A stretch of 64,000 nt of DNA from an uncultured SAR86 cluster bacterium (GTDB lineage Bacteria > Pseudomonadota > Gammaproteobacteria > Magnimaribacterales > D2472). The stretch covers positions 1 through 64,000 of the forward strand of contig CACKNK010000003.1 in assembly GCA_902601475.1 (NCBI GenBank). Direction: 5' to 3'. Below, in pieces: positions 20,799 to 30,465 of this stretch. Under the pieces are notes generated by a model, which saw only the letters and a program-made list of their open reading frames with translations, was not told the DNA's origin and made no database searches. How positions within the stretch are numbered: position 1 is the first letter of the stretch; each line of letters begins with the position of its first letter. Made by a program: the position numbers and the translations under genes.

Positions 20799-21200
20799 AT
20801 GGAAAGTGAAATATGGATGAGTTTCCAAACATCAAGAGGTGCTAATGCAACGTTGTTTTTGGGTGTTGTAATAGCTGTATGGGTAGCTGCTAGGTTTGCT
20901 AGTGTATCAATGGATAAAGGTGCAAATACTGTTGGCAAGGTAATTGTTTCATTGTTTGCCTTATCGGTTTTTGCAGCTGGTTGGAATATGTTTACTTATA
21001 TTGGTAATCAATTTGTTGGTCACGCTGTAGCATTTCAGGGACTAAAAAATTCTGGTGTTGAAATTTCACCATTAGCGCAAGGATTTATTGATACATACGG
21101 TACCGAAGCATTAACAATGCCCAATATGATTGGAGCTGCATTCTTGATAGCTGGATTATTAATAGCGGTTCTTCCAATGTGGGTTAAGACAACTGACTAG
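20799..21200 (+). CDS. Small multi-pass membrane protein, paralog A
   Basis: GGAG ribosome-binding site; about 4 hydrophobic segments; MESEIW/WVAARF/GTEA motifs shared with the next ORF. Confidence 0.75.
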   Translation: MESEIWMSFQTSRGANATLFLGVVIAVWVAARFASVSMDKGANTVGKVIVSLFALSVFAAGWNMFTYIGNQFVGHAVAFQGLKNSGVEISPLAQGFIDTYGTEALTMPNMIGAAFLIAGLLIAVLPMWVKTTD

Positions 21201-21213
21201 TTAATACAAATGC

Positions 21214-21256
21214 TTAATAAAGAGCCTTTTAAGTTGAGGCTCTTTATTAATTTTTA
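21214..21256 (+). terminator. Strong intrinsic terminator after paralog A
   Basis: TTAATAAAGAGCC(21214-21226)-11 nt-GGCTCTTTATTAA(21238-21250), perfect 13-bp stem followed by TTTTT. Confidence 0.85.
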
Positions 21257-21305
21257 CTTATAGGTAAGAATCTGTATGATAATTAATTATTTATAGGAGG
21301 AGAAT

Positions 21306-21704
21306 ATGGAATCAGAAATCTGGTCAACCCTTCATACTGCAAGAATTGCAAATGCTGGGTTCTTTATATTTACAATGTTTTCTATTTGGGTTGCTGCAAG
21401 GTTTTCTTCAGTAGCGGCTGAAAAAGGTCTCAATATGGTAGGTAAAATTATTTGCTCATTATTTGCATTAGGTGTTTTTGCAGGTAACTTTACTATTGGA
21501 GGTACAATCATGAACTCTTATACAGGTCATGCAAAAGCATTTGCTATGTTGCAAGAAACTGGTGTTGAGTTATCACCTATGGCTATTGATTTTATTGCTT
21601 ATTTTGGAACGGAAGCCTCTGGACCTAACCCAATTATGTTGCTAGTTGGTGTTTGCGGTTTATTAATTGCTCTAGCGCCACTTTGGTTTAATCCAAATAA
21701 CTAG
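21306..21704 (+). CDS. Small multi-pass membrane protein, paralog B
   Basis: AGGAGG ribosome-binding site; clear similarity to the 20799..21200 product along the full length. Confidence 0.75.
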   Translation: MESEIWSTLHTARIANAGFFIFTMFSIWVAARFSSVAAEKGLNMVGKIICSLFALGVFAGNFTIGGTIMNSYTGHAKAFAMLQETGVELSPMAIDFIAYFGTEASGPNPIMLLVGVCGLLIALAPLWFNPNN

Positions 21705-21720
21705 AAACTAGTTTTTATAA

Positions 21721-21748
21721 AAAGAGCCTGCTATGCAGGCTTTTTTTA
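21721..21748 (+). terminator. Strong intrinsic terminator after paralog B
   Basis: AGCCTGC(21725-21731)-TAT-GCAGGCT(21735-21741) followed by a T7 run. Confidence 0.85.
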
Positions 21749-22618
21749 TTTTAAAAGCTTAATGAGCGATGAAGTGTCATAGTTCCCATATCCGTCATCA
21801 GATAGTTTCTTATATCTATTAAGAACGTCTTTAGTTACTTTTAGGTTTAGATCTAAAGATTTAGCCTCTAATAGTGCAATCTTTAAATCCTTGATCATTA
21901 AATCAACTGCGAATCCAAAATTAAATTTGTTGTTCAGCATAGTTTCTGCTCTGTTTTCCATTTGCCATGAGTGCGCTGCACCATGAGAAATTGCATCTAA
22001 AACTTTATCCATATTTAATTTTTGTTGACTGCCAAATGAGAGTGCCTCTGATAGCCCTTGCAGTAGACCAGCAATACAGATCTGATTTATCATTTTAGTA
22101 AGCTGACCATGACCGTTTGGACCAACGTGAACTATATTGTTTGCAAATGTTTTTATAAGTTTGCGGACAATACGAATATTTTTATTGCCACCACCTATCA
22201 TAACTGAGAGAGCTCCATTAATTGCTCCGACCTCGCCTCCAGAAATTGGAGCATCAAAAAAAGTAATTTTCTTTGAAGCAATTTGATTATCTGAAATAAT
22301 CCGATTTACCAGCTTTAAAGAGGTTGTTGAGTGATCAACTATAAAGGCACCAACTTTTATCGATTCAATCAGTTTTGAATTAAATAAAATGTCCAATATT
22401 GCATCATCATCTTTTAAACAAAGAAAGACACCATCATAAGAATAACTTAGATCATTAAGTGATTGTATGACCAGACCTTTATGAGTCTTAGTCCATCTTT
22501 TTGCTTTCACTTGAGACCTATTAAAAACATGAATTTCATGCTTTGATCGCGTAAGGTGGCCTGCCATATGAAAGCCCATGGTGCCAAGACCAATAAAAAG
22601 ATACTTCTTGTTACTCAA
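21746..22618 (-). CDS. NAD-binding 3-hydroxyisobutyrate dehydrogenase / tartronate semialdehyde reductase family protein
   Basis: FIGLGTMGFHMAGHL, FFDAPISGGEVGAINGALSVMIGG. Confidence 0.88.
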   Translation of the reverse strand: MSNKKYLFIGLGTMGFHMAGHLTRSKHEIHVFNRSQVKAKRWTKTHKGLVIQSLNDLSYSYDGVFLCLKDDDAILDILFNSKLIESIKVGAFIVDHSTTSLKLVNRIISDNQIASKKITFFDAPISGGEVGAINGALSVMIGGGNKNIRIVRKLIKTFANNIVHVGPNGHGQLTKMINQICIAGLLQGLSEALSFGSQQKLNMDKVLDAISHGAAHSWQMENRAETMLNNKFNFGFAVDLMIKDLKIALLEAKSLDLNLKVTKDVLNRYKKLSDDGYGNYDTSSLIKLLK

Positions 22619-23113
22619 TTAGATTAATTGAAGAATTGATTCAGCTGATGATTTATCTAGCCCTGGACCATCTTCAGTATTAATTGTTGTAATTTCGCCG
22701 TTTTGGATAATCATTGCAAACCTTTGGCATCTTTTACCCAAGGAGAATGCACTTCCATCCATTACTAAATCTAATGCAAGTGCAAGCTGACCGTTACCAT
22801 CTGCAATCATAGTGATATCTTTTGAATTAGAATTCTCTTCCCATGCCTTCATTACAAATGGATCATTCACTGACATAAATATTACTGAGTAACCTTTTTG
22901 AGTAAATTCATCTATATTTTTTATATAACCAGGAAGATGTTGTGCATGGCATGTTGGTGTAAAAGCACCTGGAACACCAACAAGAATAACATTCTTATCT
23001 TTAACTAATTCTTCTGTAGATGTTTGAGATATATCTCCGTTTAAAACAATTGAAACATCCAGTACTGGAAAAGCATCACTAATTTTTGCCATATTTTTAC
23101 CCCTTAAAGACAT
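22619..23113 (-). CDS. Peroxiredoxin (Prx5-type, AhpC/TSA redoxin)
   Basis: VILVGVPGAFTPTCHAQHLPGY and DGNGQLALALDL...KRCQRFAMI. The true start may be MAKISDAF, 5 codons downstream. Confidence 0.9.
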   Translation of the reverse strand: MSLRGKNMAKISDAFPVLDVSIVLNGDISQTSTEELVKDKNVILVGVPGAFTPTCHAQHLPGYIKNIDEFTQKGYSVIFMSVNDPFVMKAWEENSNSKDITMIADGNGQLALALDLVMDGSAFSLGKRCQRFAMIIQNGEITTINTEDGPGLDKSSAESILQLI

Positions 23114-23163
23114 GATATTAACCTATAAATCAACTGATTTCATAAATTTTATTATGTTCTATT

Positions 23164-23181
23164 GTTTTAGCATGCTAAAAC
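23164..23181. promoter_or_regulatory. Perfect 18-bp palindrome, candidate operator for the TrpR-like regulator/his operon
   Basis: GTTTTAGCATGCTAAAAC, located 16 nt upstream of the regulator ATG at 23198. Confidence 0.6.
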
Positions 23182-23197
23182 AGATATATTACGCGGC

Positions 23198-23464
23198 ATG
23201 AAATTAACAAAAGCAATAAATAAACTTGAAAATGAGAAAGAAATTGAGAAGTTTCTAAAAGATCTTTGTACTCCATCTGAGCTAAATGCATTTGAAGAAA
23301 GATGGGAGGTTGCCAAGTTACTTTATAAAAAAGATATGTCGTATAGGGATATTGCTAAAACCTTGAAGACCTCAACTGCTACGGTTACTCGGGTTGCACG
23401 ATTTTTATTCAATGAAACAAACAAAGGCTATCAGATAGCCTTAAGGAAATTAATTAATGACTAA
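23198..23464 (+). CDS. TrpR/YerC-family transcriptional regulator
   Basis: FLKDLCTPSELNAFEERWEVAKLLYKKDMSYRDIAKTLKTSTATVTRVARFL, a TrpR-like helix-turn-helix; overlaps hisG. Confidence 0.88.
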   Translation: MKLTKAINKLENEKEIEKFLKDLCTPSELNAFEERWEVAKLLYKKDMSYRDIAKTLKTSTATVTRVARFLFNETNKGYQIALRKLIND

Positions 23465-24323
23465 GCGACTAACTATAGCCATTCAAAAAAAAGGCAGGCT
23501 TAATCAAGACAGTGTTGATTTAATAACCAAAAGTGGGATTTCATTTTCTACAAACGGCGAGAGACTGCTAGCAAAATCATCAAACTTTGATATAGATATA
23601 TTGTTAGTTCGTGATGACGATATTCCATCATTGGTTGAGAAAAAGGTAGCTGATCTTGGTATTGTTGGGGAAAACGTACTGCTGGAATATAAATCGGTAA
23701 GAAAATCCAGTAAAACAGTTAATGTTTTAGATCTTGGTTTTTCTAAATGCAAGTTAGCTTTTGCTAAGCCTGAAGGCAAAAAAATAAAATCATTAAATAA
23801 TAAAAAAATAGCTACTTCATATCCTGGATTAGTAAAAAAATATTTAAAAGAAAATTCATTGAAAGCAGATGTAATTAAAATTAATGGCTCAGTTGAATTA
23901 ACCCCCTATGTTGGCATAGCAGACTGTATCTGTGATTTAGTGTCATCTGGAGCTACATTGGAGGCAAATAATCTCGTTGAATTCAAAGAATTATTAACCT
24001 CTCAGGCAGTCCTTATAGCAAACTCAACATCATCCAAACTTAAGCAAAAAAGAATTTCGCAACTCAAAGAGAGATTTAAAGGTGTTATTGATGCAAGAGA
24101 AAGTAAATATGTAATGCTGAATTGCGATCTATCAAATTCAGAAAAAATTTGTAATTTGTTACCGGGGGCTGATGCTCCAACAATTCTTCCCTTAAAAGAT
24201 AAAAATAAAGTTGCAATTCATGCCTTATGTCAAGAGCCTGTGTTTTGGGAAACCATGGAAAATTTAAAAAAGACTGGTGCTTCTTCCATCTTAGTGATGC
24301 CAGTTGAAAAGGTGTTGAATTGA
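23457..24323 (+). CDS. hisG: ATP phosphoribosyltransferase HisG (long form)
   Basis: LTIAIQKKGRLNQDSVDLI..., DLGIVGENVLLEY, C-terminal extension of the long form. Confidence 0.94.
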   Translation: MTKRLTIAIQKKGRLNQDSVDLITKSGISFSTNGERLLAKSSNFDIDILLVRDDDIPSLVEKKVADLGIVGENVLLEYKSVRKSSKTVNVLDLGFSKCKLAFAKPEGKKIKSLNNKKIATSYPGLVKKYLKENSLKADVIKINGSVELTPYVGIADCICDLVSSGATLEANNLVEFKELLTSQAVLIANSTSSKLKQKRISQLKERFKGVIDARESKYVMLNCDLSNSEKICNLLPGADAPTILPLKDKNKVAIHALCQEPVFWETMENLKKTGASSILVMPVEKVLN

Positions 24324-26191
24324 TGAAATATATTAATACCAATGATCTCAAAGAACCTATTGATTGGAATAGAAAAATCTCCAGCAATAAAGCGCTCACT
24401 AATAAAGTTAAATCCATTGGTTTGAAAGTTAAAGAATTTGGTGACGATGGCATTAAGCAGATAAATCAAGAACTTAAAATAAAGTCTCCTAAATCATTTT
24501 TAGTTAAAAATCAGGAAATATTTAAGGCCTCAGCACTTCTTTCAGACGAAGATAAAAAATCTATTTTAGTGGCCATCACAAATATTAAATCTCACCATGA
24601 GAAACAGCTTGATCATTACAGGAAGGCTCCTCAAAAAAATATGAATGGAATTGAAATTTGGCAGGAATTTAGACCCATTAGAACAATTGGCATATATGTC
24701 CCTGGTGGCACTGCCCCACTCGTTTCTTCCTTATTAATGCAGTTGATACCTGCAACACTTGCCGGTTGTAAGAATATTAATATTTGTAATCCTCCACAGG
24801 CTAATGGAAAAATTCATCCAGCTATTCTCTGGGCTGCTAAACAAATTAATCCAAAAGTAAAAATTTATAAAATAGGTGGTGCCCAAGCTATATTTGCTAT
24901 GTCCAACGGAACAAAATCAATTCCTCAAGTTGAAAAAATATTTGGGCCAGGTAATGAATATGTAAATGAAGCAAAAAAACAAATTTCAAGCATCACTGAC
25001 ATAGACTTACCCGCTGGGCCAAGTGAAGTTATGGTTGTTGCAAATGACTATAATGATCCTGGAGTTATTGCTCTAGATCTATTGTCTCAGCTTGAGCATG
25101 GCACTAGCTCAAAAGCATACGTGCTATCAAAATCGAAAAAAATCTTAGATTTAATTAAAGATGAACTTCCGCTTGCTGTAAAAGATCTGCCAAGAAACGA
25201 AGTCTTATCTAAGTCTATAAAAAATGTTTTACTCATTAAAACAAGATCTATTAAAGAACAAATTAAACTCATTAATGATTGTGCTCCAGAGCATTTAATT
25301 TTGTTGGATAATAATTTTTCATCATATATTCCAGAAGTTTTAAATGCGGGGAGTATATTCTGCGGCCCATTAACGCCTGTATCATTTGGCGATTATGCTT
25401 CTGGAACAAATCATGTTTTACCAACAAATGGCATGGCAAAAACAAGATCTGGTCTAGGATTGATTGATTTTGGAAAAGTTATTTCATTTCAATATGCAAA
25501 TCAAGAAGGATTTAATTCACTTGCTCCAGTTGTTACTAGTATGGCTAACTTGGAAGGGCTAACCGCTCATGCAGAAACAGTAACAGTAAGAAAAAATCAA
25601 TCACAATTAGCTAATAGAGAGTCGTTTGTGATTAGAAGATCCAAAGAAACCGAAATACTTATTAATTTAAATCTTGATGGAAACGGGCTTTATTCAATCG
25701 GTACAGGAATAAATTTTCTTGATCATATGCTTGAACAACTTTCAAAACATTCTGGTATTAACCTTAGCGTTAAGTGCATTGGAGATACTCATATTGATGA
25801 ACATCATACAATTGAAGATATTGCTATAGCCTTAGGATCATCGATTAATGAAGCTCTAGGTGATCGAAAAAATATTAATCGATACTCAAGTAACTTTTCT
25901 GTTGTGATGGATGAATGCCAATCAGATTGTCTTATAGATTTATCATCAAGATCTTATTTAAAGTATCAAACCTCAAAATTAAGGGAGTTTGTTGGAGACT
26001 TACCTACTGAAATGGTTGAACACTTTTTTAAATCTTTGGTTGAAAATGCAAAATTTACATGTCATCTAAAAACTAAAGGCGAAAATACACATCATATTGT
26101 TGAATCATCATTTAAATCTTTTGCAAAAGCTTTTGGTGAAGCGATTAAATTAAATAGTTCTGGTTCATCTTCTACAAAAGGATTCTTATAG
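24320..26191 (+). CDS. hisDB: Fused histidinol dehydrogenase / imidazoleglycerol-phosphate dehydratase (HisD-HisB fusion)
   Basis: N-terminal ~430 aa HisD (YVPGGTAPLVSSLLMQLIPA, FGPGNEYVNEAK, DLPAGPSEVMV, GLTAHAETV), C-terminal ~185 aa IGPD (GTGINFLDHMLEQLSKHSG, HIDEHHTIEDIAIALG). Confidence 0.95.
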   Translation: MMKYINTNDLKEPIDWNRKISSNKALTNKVKSIGLKVKEFGDDGIKQINQELKIKSPKSFLVKNQEIFKASALLSDEDKKSILVAITNIKSHHEKQLDHYRKAPQKNMNGIEIWQEFRPIRTIGIYVPGGTAPLVSSLLMQLIPATLAGCKNINICNPPQANGKIHPAILWAAKQINPKVKIYKIGGAQAIFAMSNGTKSIPQVEKIFGPGNEYVNEAKKQISSITDIDLPAGPSEVMVVANDYNDPGVIALDLLSQLEHGTSSKAYVLSKSKKILDLIKDELPLAVKDLPRNEVLSKSIKNVLLIKTRSIKEQIKLINDCAPEHLILLDNNFSSYIPEVLNAGSIFCGPLTPVSFGDYASGTNHVLPTNGMAKTRSGLGLIDFGKVISFQYANQEGFNSLAPVVTSMANLEGLTAHAETVTVRKNQSQLANRESFVIRRSKETEILINLNLDGNGLYSIGTGINFLDHMLEQLSKHSGINLSVKCIGDTHIDEHHTIEDIAIALGSSINEALGDRKNINRYSSNFSVVMDECQSDCLIDLSSRSYLKYQTSKLREFVGDLPTEMVEHFFKSLVENAKFTCHLKTKGENTHHIVESSFKSFAKAFGEAIKLNSSGSSSTKGFL

Positions 26192-26763
26192 TGATCGGTG
26201 TTGTTGATTATGGTGGAGCCAATCACGCTTCTGTTGTTAATGCAGTGGATAATTTAGGTTTTGATTATTTCATTAGTGATAATAAAAAATCACTTGATGA
26301 TGCTGAGAAAATTATATTACCTGGAGTAGGCGCTGCTCCAAACGTTATGCAGCAGCTCCAAAACAAAGGCTTAGACACATATCTAAAACTTTCAGAAAAG
26401 CCAATACTTGGCATTTGTATTGGCATGCAAATCATGTATGAAACATCAAGCGAAGGAAATACAGATGGTTTATCTATATTTGATGGGAAAGTAAAAAAAT
26501 TTGTACCTCGAACCAATAAACCTGTTCCCCACATGGGGTGGAATGAAGTTCGATTTGATAAGACTTATTCTGATTTAAATGGATATTACTATTTTGCAAA
26601 TAGCTATTATGCAGATGTTAGCGAACAAACAACTGCGATTAGCAGCTACGGAGATAAATTTTCTGCAATGACATCGATCAAAAACTTTACTGGCGTTCAG
26701 TTCCATCCTGAAAAATCAGGATCTCTTGGATATCAATTCTTACAGAGATTTTTAAGCTCATGA
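26191..26763 (+). CDS. hisH: Imidazole glycerol phosphate synthase glutamine amidotransferase HisH
   Basis: LPGVGAAP, GICIGMQIMYE, FHPEKSG. Confidence 0.95.
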   Translation: MIGVVDYGGANHASVVNAVDNLGFDYFISDNKKSLDDAEKIILPGVGAAPNVMQQLQNKGLDTYLKLSEKPILGICIGMQIMYETSSEGNTDGLSIFDGKVKKFVPRTNKPVPHMGWNEVRFDKTYSDLNGYYYFANSYYADVSEQTTAISSYGDKFSAMTSIKNFTGVQFHPEKSGSLGYQFLQRFLSS

Positions 26764-27476
26764 AATGTTTACCTGCTATAGACATACTTGATGGAAAATG
26801 CGTAAGACTAACCAAAGGAGATTTTGATAAATCTATAATTTATAATGAATCACCTTTGGATCAGGCAAAGATTTTTGAAGATGCTGGATTCAAAGAAATC
26901 CACATTGTTGATTTAAATGGGGCAAAATCTGGCAATCCTTTAAATCTCCCTATTATCTCTAAAATTGCATCTAATACTGATCTTAAAATCCAGTTGGGGG
27001 GTGGCATTCGGTCCGTTGATTCAATAACAGAAATTTTTGATCTAGGGATCAATAAAATTATTCTAGGGACTTCAATACTTAATAAAGATTTTGCAAGAGA
27101 AGTCATGCAAAGATTTGATCTAAATAAAATCGTATTTGGACTAGATGTTGAATTAAAAAATAATATTTTTTGCCTAGCGTCTCATGGATGGAATGAGGTT
27201 TCAGATATAGATATTTTTGATTTCGTTGATGAGATTAATCCCATTCATGTGCTGGTTACAGATATCTCAAAAGATGGAATGATGACCGGTCCAAATTATG
27301 ACTTATATTCGTTTTTAAAAAGTAAATTTCCCCATCTTAAAATTATTGCATCAGGTGGAATAAGGGATATTAATGATATTCAAAAGTTAATATCTATAAA
27401 GATTGAAAATGCTGTTATTGGTAAGGCAATCTATGAAGAAAAAATCAAATTGATGGAATTATTAAATGTTAACTAA
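26760..27476 (+). CDS. hisA: Phosphoribosylformimino-5-aminoimidazole carboxamide ribotide isomerase HisA
   Basis: [32 protein letters not shown]. Confidence 0.95.
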   Translation: MKCLPAIDILDGKCVRLTKGDFDKSIIYNESPLDQAKIFEDAGFKEIHIVDLNGAKSGNPLNLPIISKIASNTDLKIQLGGGIRSVDSITEIFDLGINKIILGTSILNKDFAREVMQRFDLNKIVFGLDVELKNNIFCLASHGWNEVSDIDIFDFVDEINPIHVLVTDISKDGMMTGPNYDLYSFLKSKFPHLKIIASGGIRDINDIQKLISIKIENAVIGKAIYEEKIKLMELLNVN

Positions 27477-28233
27477 AAGAATAATTCCCTGTCTTGATGT
27501 AAAAGATGGAAAGGTGGTCAAGGGAGTTCAGTTTGATAATCATGAAGATGTAGGTGAAATTACTGATCTTGCTTACAAATATTCAAAAGATAATGCTGAT
27601 GAATTAGTGTTTTATGACATCAGTGCTAGTACCAAAAATGAGGTTGTTGAAACTACTTGGGTTAAAAAAGTAGCAGATAAGATCAATATTCCATTCTGCG
27701 TAGCTGGAGGTATAAAAAATATAAGAGTGGCTGAAGCTATATTAAATTTGGGTGCTGATAAAATCTCAATTAACACTCCAGCAATTGAAAATCCAGAATT
27801 AATTACAGAACTTGCAAAAGAATTTGGATCTCAATGTGTGGTTGTTGGTATTGATAGTTACTTTCAAGATCAACAATATAATGTTTACTCAAGAACTGGA
27901 GACCCGACTACTCGTACCAAATCAAATAGACTTACCTACTCTTGGATTAAAGAAGTTCAAGATCGTGGTGCCGGTGAAATTGTTTTAAATTGCATGAATC
28001 AAGACGGTATCAGAAATGGGTATGACGTAAAGCAATTACTTGATGCCAGAAAGATAGCACGAGTTCCACTAATTGCTTCTGGTGGAGCTGGTAATATGGA
28101 CCATTTTTATGATGTTTTTAAATCGTGCAATGTAGATGGAGCCCTAGCTGCAAGTGTTTTTCATAAGAATGAAGTCAAAATTGAAGCGCTTAAAAATAAT
28201 TTATTAAATCGAGGAATAAGGGTACGAACATGA
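27466..28233 (+). CDS. hisF: Imidazole glycerol phosphate synthase cyclase HisF
   Basis: [42 protein letters not shown]. Confidence 0.96.
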   Translation: MLTKRIIPCLDVKDGKVVKGVQFDNHEDVGEITDLAYKYSKDNADELVFYDISASTKNEVVETTWVKKVADKINIPFCVAGGIKNIRVAEAILNLGADKISINTPAIENPELITELAKEFGSQCVVVGIDSYFQDQQYNVYSRTGDPTTRTKSNRLTYSWIKEVQDRGAGEIVLNCMNQDGIRNGYDVKQLLDARKIARVPLIASGGAGNMDHFYDVFKSCNVDGALAASVFHKNEVKIEALKNNLLNRGIRVRT

Positions 28234-28817
28234 ATTTAGATAATATTGATTGGGATAAGGTTAATGGTCTTGTCCCTGCTATTGTTCAAGATTTTAAATC
28301 TTCTCAAGTCTTAATGTTGGGTTACATGAACAAAGAAGCACTTGAAAATACCATCAATACAAATTTTGTTCATTTTTATAGTCGTACAAAAAAACGTTTA
28401 TGGAAAAAAGGTGAAACTTCTGGCAATGTTTTATTACTCAATGACATTCAATTAGACTGCGATAGAGATACTTTATTGATAAAAGCTTCCAATGAAGGAC
28501 CCACCTGTCATCTAGGCCAATACTCATGTTTTGGTGAAGAAGAATTTAATATTTCTAAACTAGAAAAAATCATTGAAAATCGATTGGATAATCCATCTGA
28601 AGAATCATATACATCTAGCCTATTTAATAAAGGTATTAAAGAGATTGCAAAAAAAGTTACTGAGGAAGCAGGTGAGGTTTCAATCTCTGCAGTTTCAAAT
28701 GATGGAAGAGTAATCGAAGAATCAGCTGACCTTTTATTCCACCTACTGGTGCTACTCAAAAATCAGAATATTGGTTTTGAAAATATAATTGGAGAATTAG
28801 AAAAAAGGTCTGGTTAA
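28230..28817 (+). CDS. hisI: Bifunctional phosphoribosyl-AMP cyclohydrolase / phosphoribosyl-ATP pyrophosphatase HisIE
   Basis: [40 protein letters not shown]. Confidence 0.95.
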   Translation: MNLDNIDWDKVNGLVPAIVQDFKSSQVLMLGYMNKEALENTINTNFVHFYSRTKKRLWKKGETSGNVLLLNDIQLDCDRDTLLIKASNEGPTCHLGQYSCFGEEEFNISKLEKIIENRLDNPSEESYTSSLFNKGIKEIAKKVTEEAGEVSISAVSNDGRVIEESADLLFHLLVLLKNQNIGFENIIGELEKRSG

Positions 28818-30457
28818 TTAAGCTTGTAGTTATCCACGTCCTCTTTCATTTCTCTTCTTAATACAAATATAGCTATCAAGTTCGGAATACTAACCAAAGC
28901 AACCACCACATAAGCAATATTCCAAACAACTTCCGTATCTATCACTGCAGCTAAAATAAAACATAGAACATAGAAATTCCTGTACCAAAAGACTCCTTTT
29001 TCTCCAAAGATATATGCGGTGGATCTATCCCCGTAATAACACCAGGCAATTGCAGTAGAAAATGCAAATAGTAGTAAAGCTATTGCCACTAAATAACCAC
29101 CGTATTCATTCATAGAGCTTTGTGAAAAAGCTTTAGCAGTCAATTCAGCAGAATCAATTAATGATTTACCACGAATGTTAAGTCCCCTTTCAACAAACGA
29201 ACCATTGGTGATCTCTAAATCTCCGGTAACTAAATTACCATCTCTTGAAATAATGACATCCTCACCCACGGATCTTTTGTGAATGATGGTTGCGTTATTT
29301 GAAACAATTGAACCAGCCTCTAAAGAAATTACTCCATTGAAGTTTGTGATCTCTGAAGGCATGTTTTGAACGTATTTAGAGAGCTCAATTACATCATCTT
29401 CATTTGCATCAGAATAGACTCCGCTAATAACTGTCATCGAAGTTCTATCGAATGAATTTTCAAATTTTTCAGTCCAAACTCCACTGGAAAGGATAACCAT
29501 TGCAGTGACACTGCATACAACGATGGTATCAATAAAAGGTTCAAGGATTGACACCATACCTTGTTCTATAGACTTTTCAGTCTTAGAGGATGCGTGTGCA
29601 ATTGGGGATGATCCCTGCCCTGCCTCATTTGAATATAGGCCCCTTGCAACTCCATATTTTAAGCTCATGGCAAAGCTAGCTCCTAAAAAGCCACCAACAG
29701 CGGCAGAGCCTGTAAAGACCTGTGAAAATATTGCATTGAAGGATGGAATGATATTTTCATAATTGTTTACAAGGACAATTAATGCTCCTCCAAAATAAAT
29801 AACACCCATGATTGGAATGATCTTACTAGCAACTGCTGCAATTCTAGTGATCCCACCAATAATGATGATCCATAAAAGTCCTCCCAAAACCAAGCCTGTC
29901 ATCAGCTTGGGAACAGAGAATTCTGTTTCCATGACATTTGCAATGTTATTAATCTGGGGCATATTTCCGGATCCTATTGCACAAATCATCATCAAAGCAG
30001 AAAAAAGTATTGCAACCCATTTCATATTCAGGCCTTTTTCAATGTAGTACATTGGTCCGCCTGAAATTGAACCATCACTTAATGTTGTTCTGAATTTATG
30101 TGCAAGAGTGACCTCAACAAACTTTGTAGTCATTCCAAAAATTGCTGTAATCCACATCCAAAATATTGCAGCGGGCCCACCGGTCCATATAGCTAAAGCA
30201 ACACCACCTATATTCCCAGTCCCTACCGCACCCGACATTGCAGTCGTGAGAGCTTCAAATGGAGTTGTTTCACCTTTTGAACCTTCACCCCCATGTTTTC
30301 CAGTAACTATTCTCCATCCCTGTCCAAAGAAACGAAATTGCGGAAAACCTAGGTAAATTGTAAAGAATATCCCTGTGCCTATTAGAAGCGCAGGAAACCA
30401 CCAAGAGCCACTAAGTTGACTATCAAGTAATTTTAAAAAATCATTAAATGCGACCAT
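28814..30457 (-). CDS. Sodium:alanine (AGCS) symporter with a large hydrophilic insertion
   Basis: GAVGTGNIGGVALAIWTGGPAAIFWMW, GLYSNEAGQGSSPIAHA, FSTAIAWCYYGDR. Confidence 0.9.
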   Translation of the reverse strand: MVAFNDFLKLLDSQLSGSWWFPALLIGTGIFFTIYLGFPQFRFFGQGWRIVTGKHGGEGSKGETTPFEALTTAMSGAVGTGNIGGVALAIWTGGPAAIFWMWITAIFGMTTKFVEVTLAHKFRTTLSDGSISGGPMYYIEKGLNMKWVAILFSALMMICAIGSGNMPQINNIANVMETEFSVPKLMTGLVLGGLLWIIIIGGITRIAAVASKIIPIMGVIYFGGALIVLVNNYENIIPSFNAIFSQVFTGSAAVGGFLGASFAMSLKYGVARGLYSNEAGQGSSPIAHASSKTEKSIEQGMVSILEPFIDTIVVCSVTAMVILSSGVWTEKFENSFDRTSMTVISGVYSDANEDDVIELSKYVQNMPSEITNFNGVISLEAGSIVSNNATIIHKRSVGEDVIISRDGNLVTGDLEITNGSFVERGLNIRGKSLIDSAELTAKAFSQSSMNEYGGYLVAIALLLFAFSTAIAWCYYGDRSTAYIFGEKGVFWYRNFYVLCFILAAVIDTEVVWNIAYVVVALVSIPNLIAIFVLRREMKEDVDNYKLN

Positions 30458-30465
30458 GGAAAATC

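Noticed and set aside
20799-21704. Proteorhodopsin or light-harvesting protein
   Set aside because: Products are only ~133 aa with no retinal-binding Lys motif or seven-helix length; family left unassigned.
23504-23779. Possible his leader peptide/attenuator
   Set aside because: No His-codon-rich short ORF or terminator/antiterminator pair was seen upstream of hisG; the palindrome-plus-regulator model fits better.
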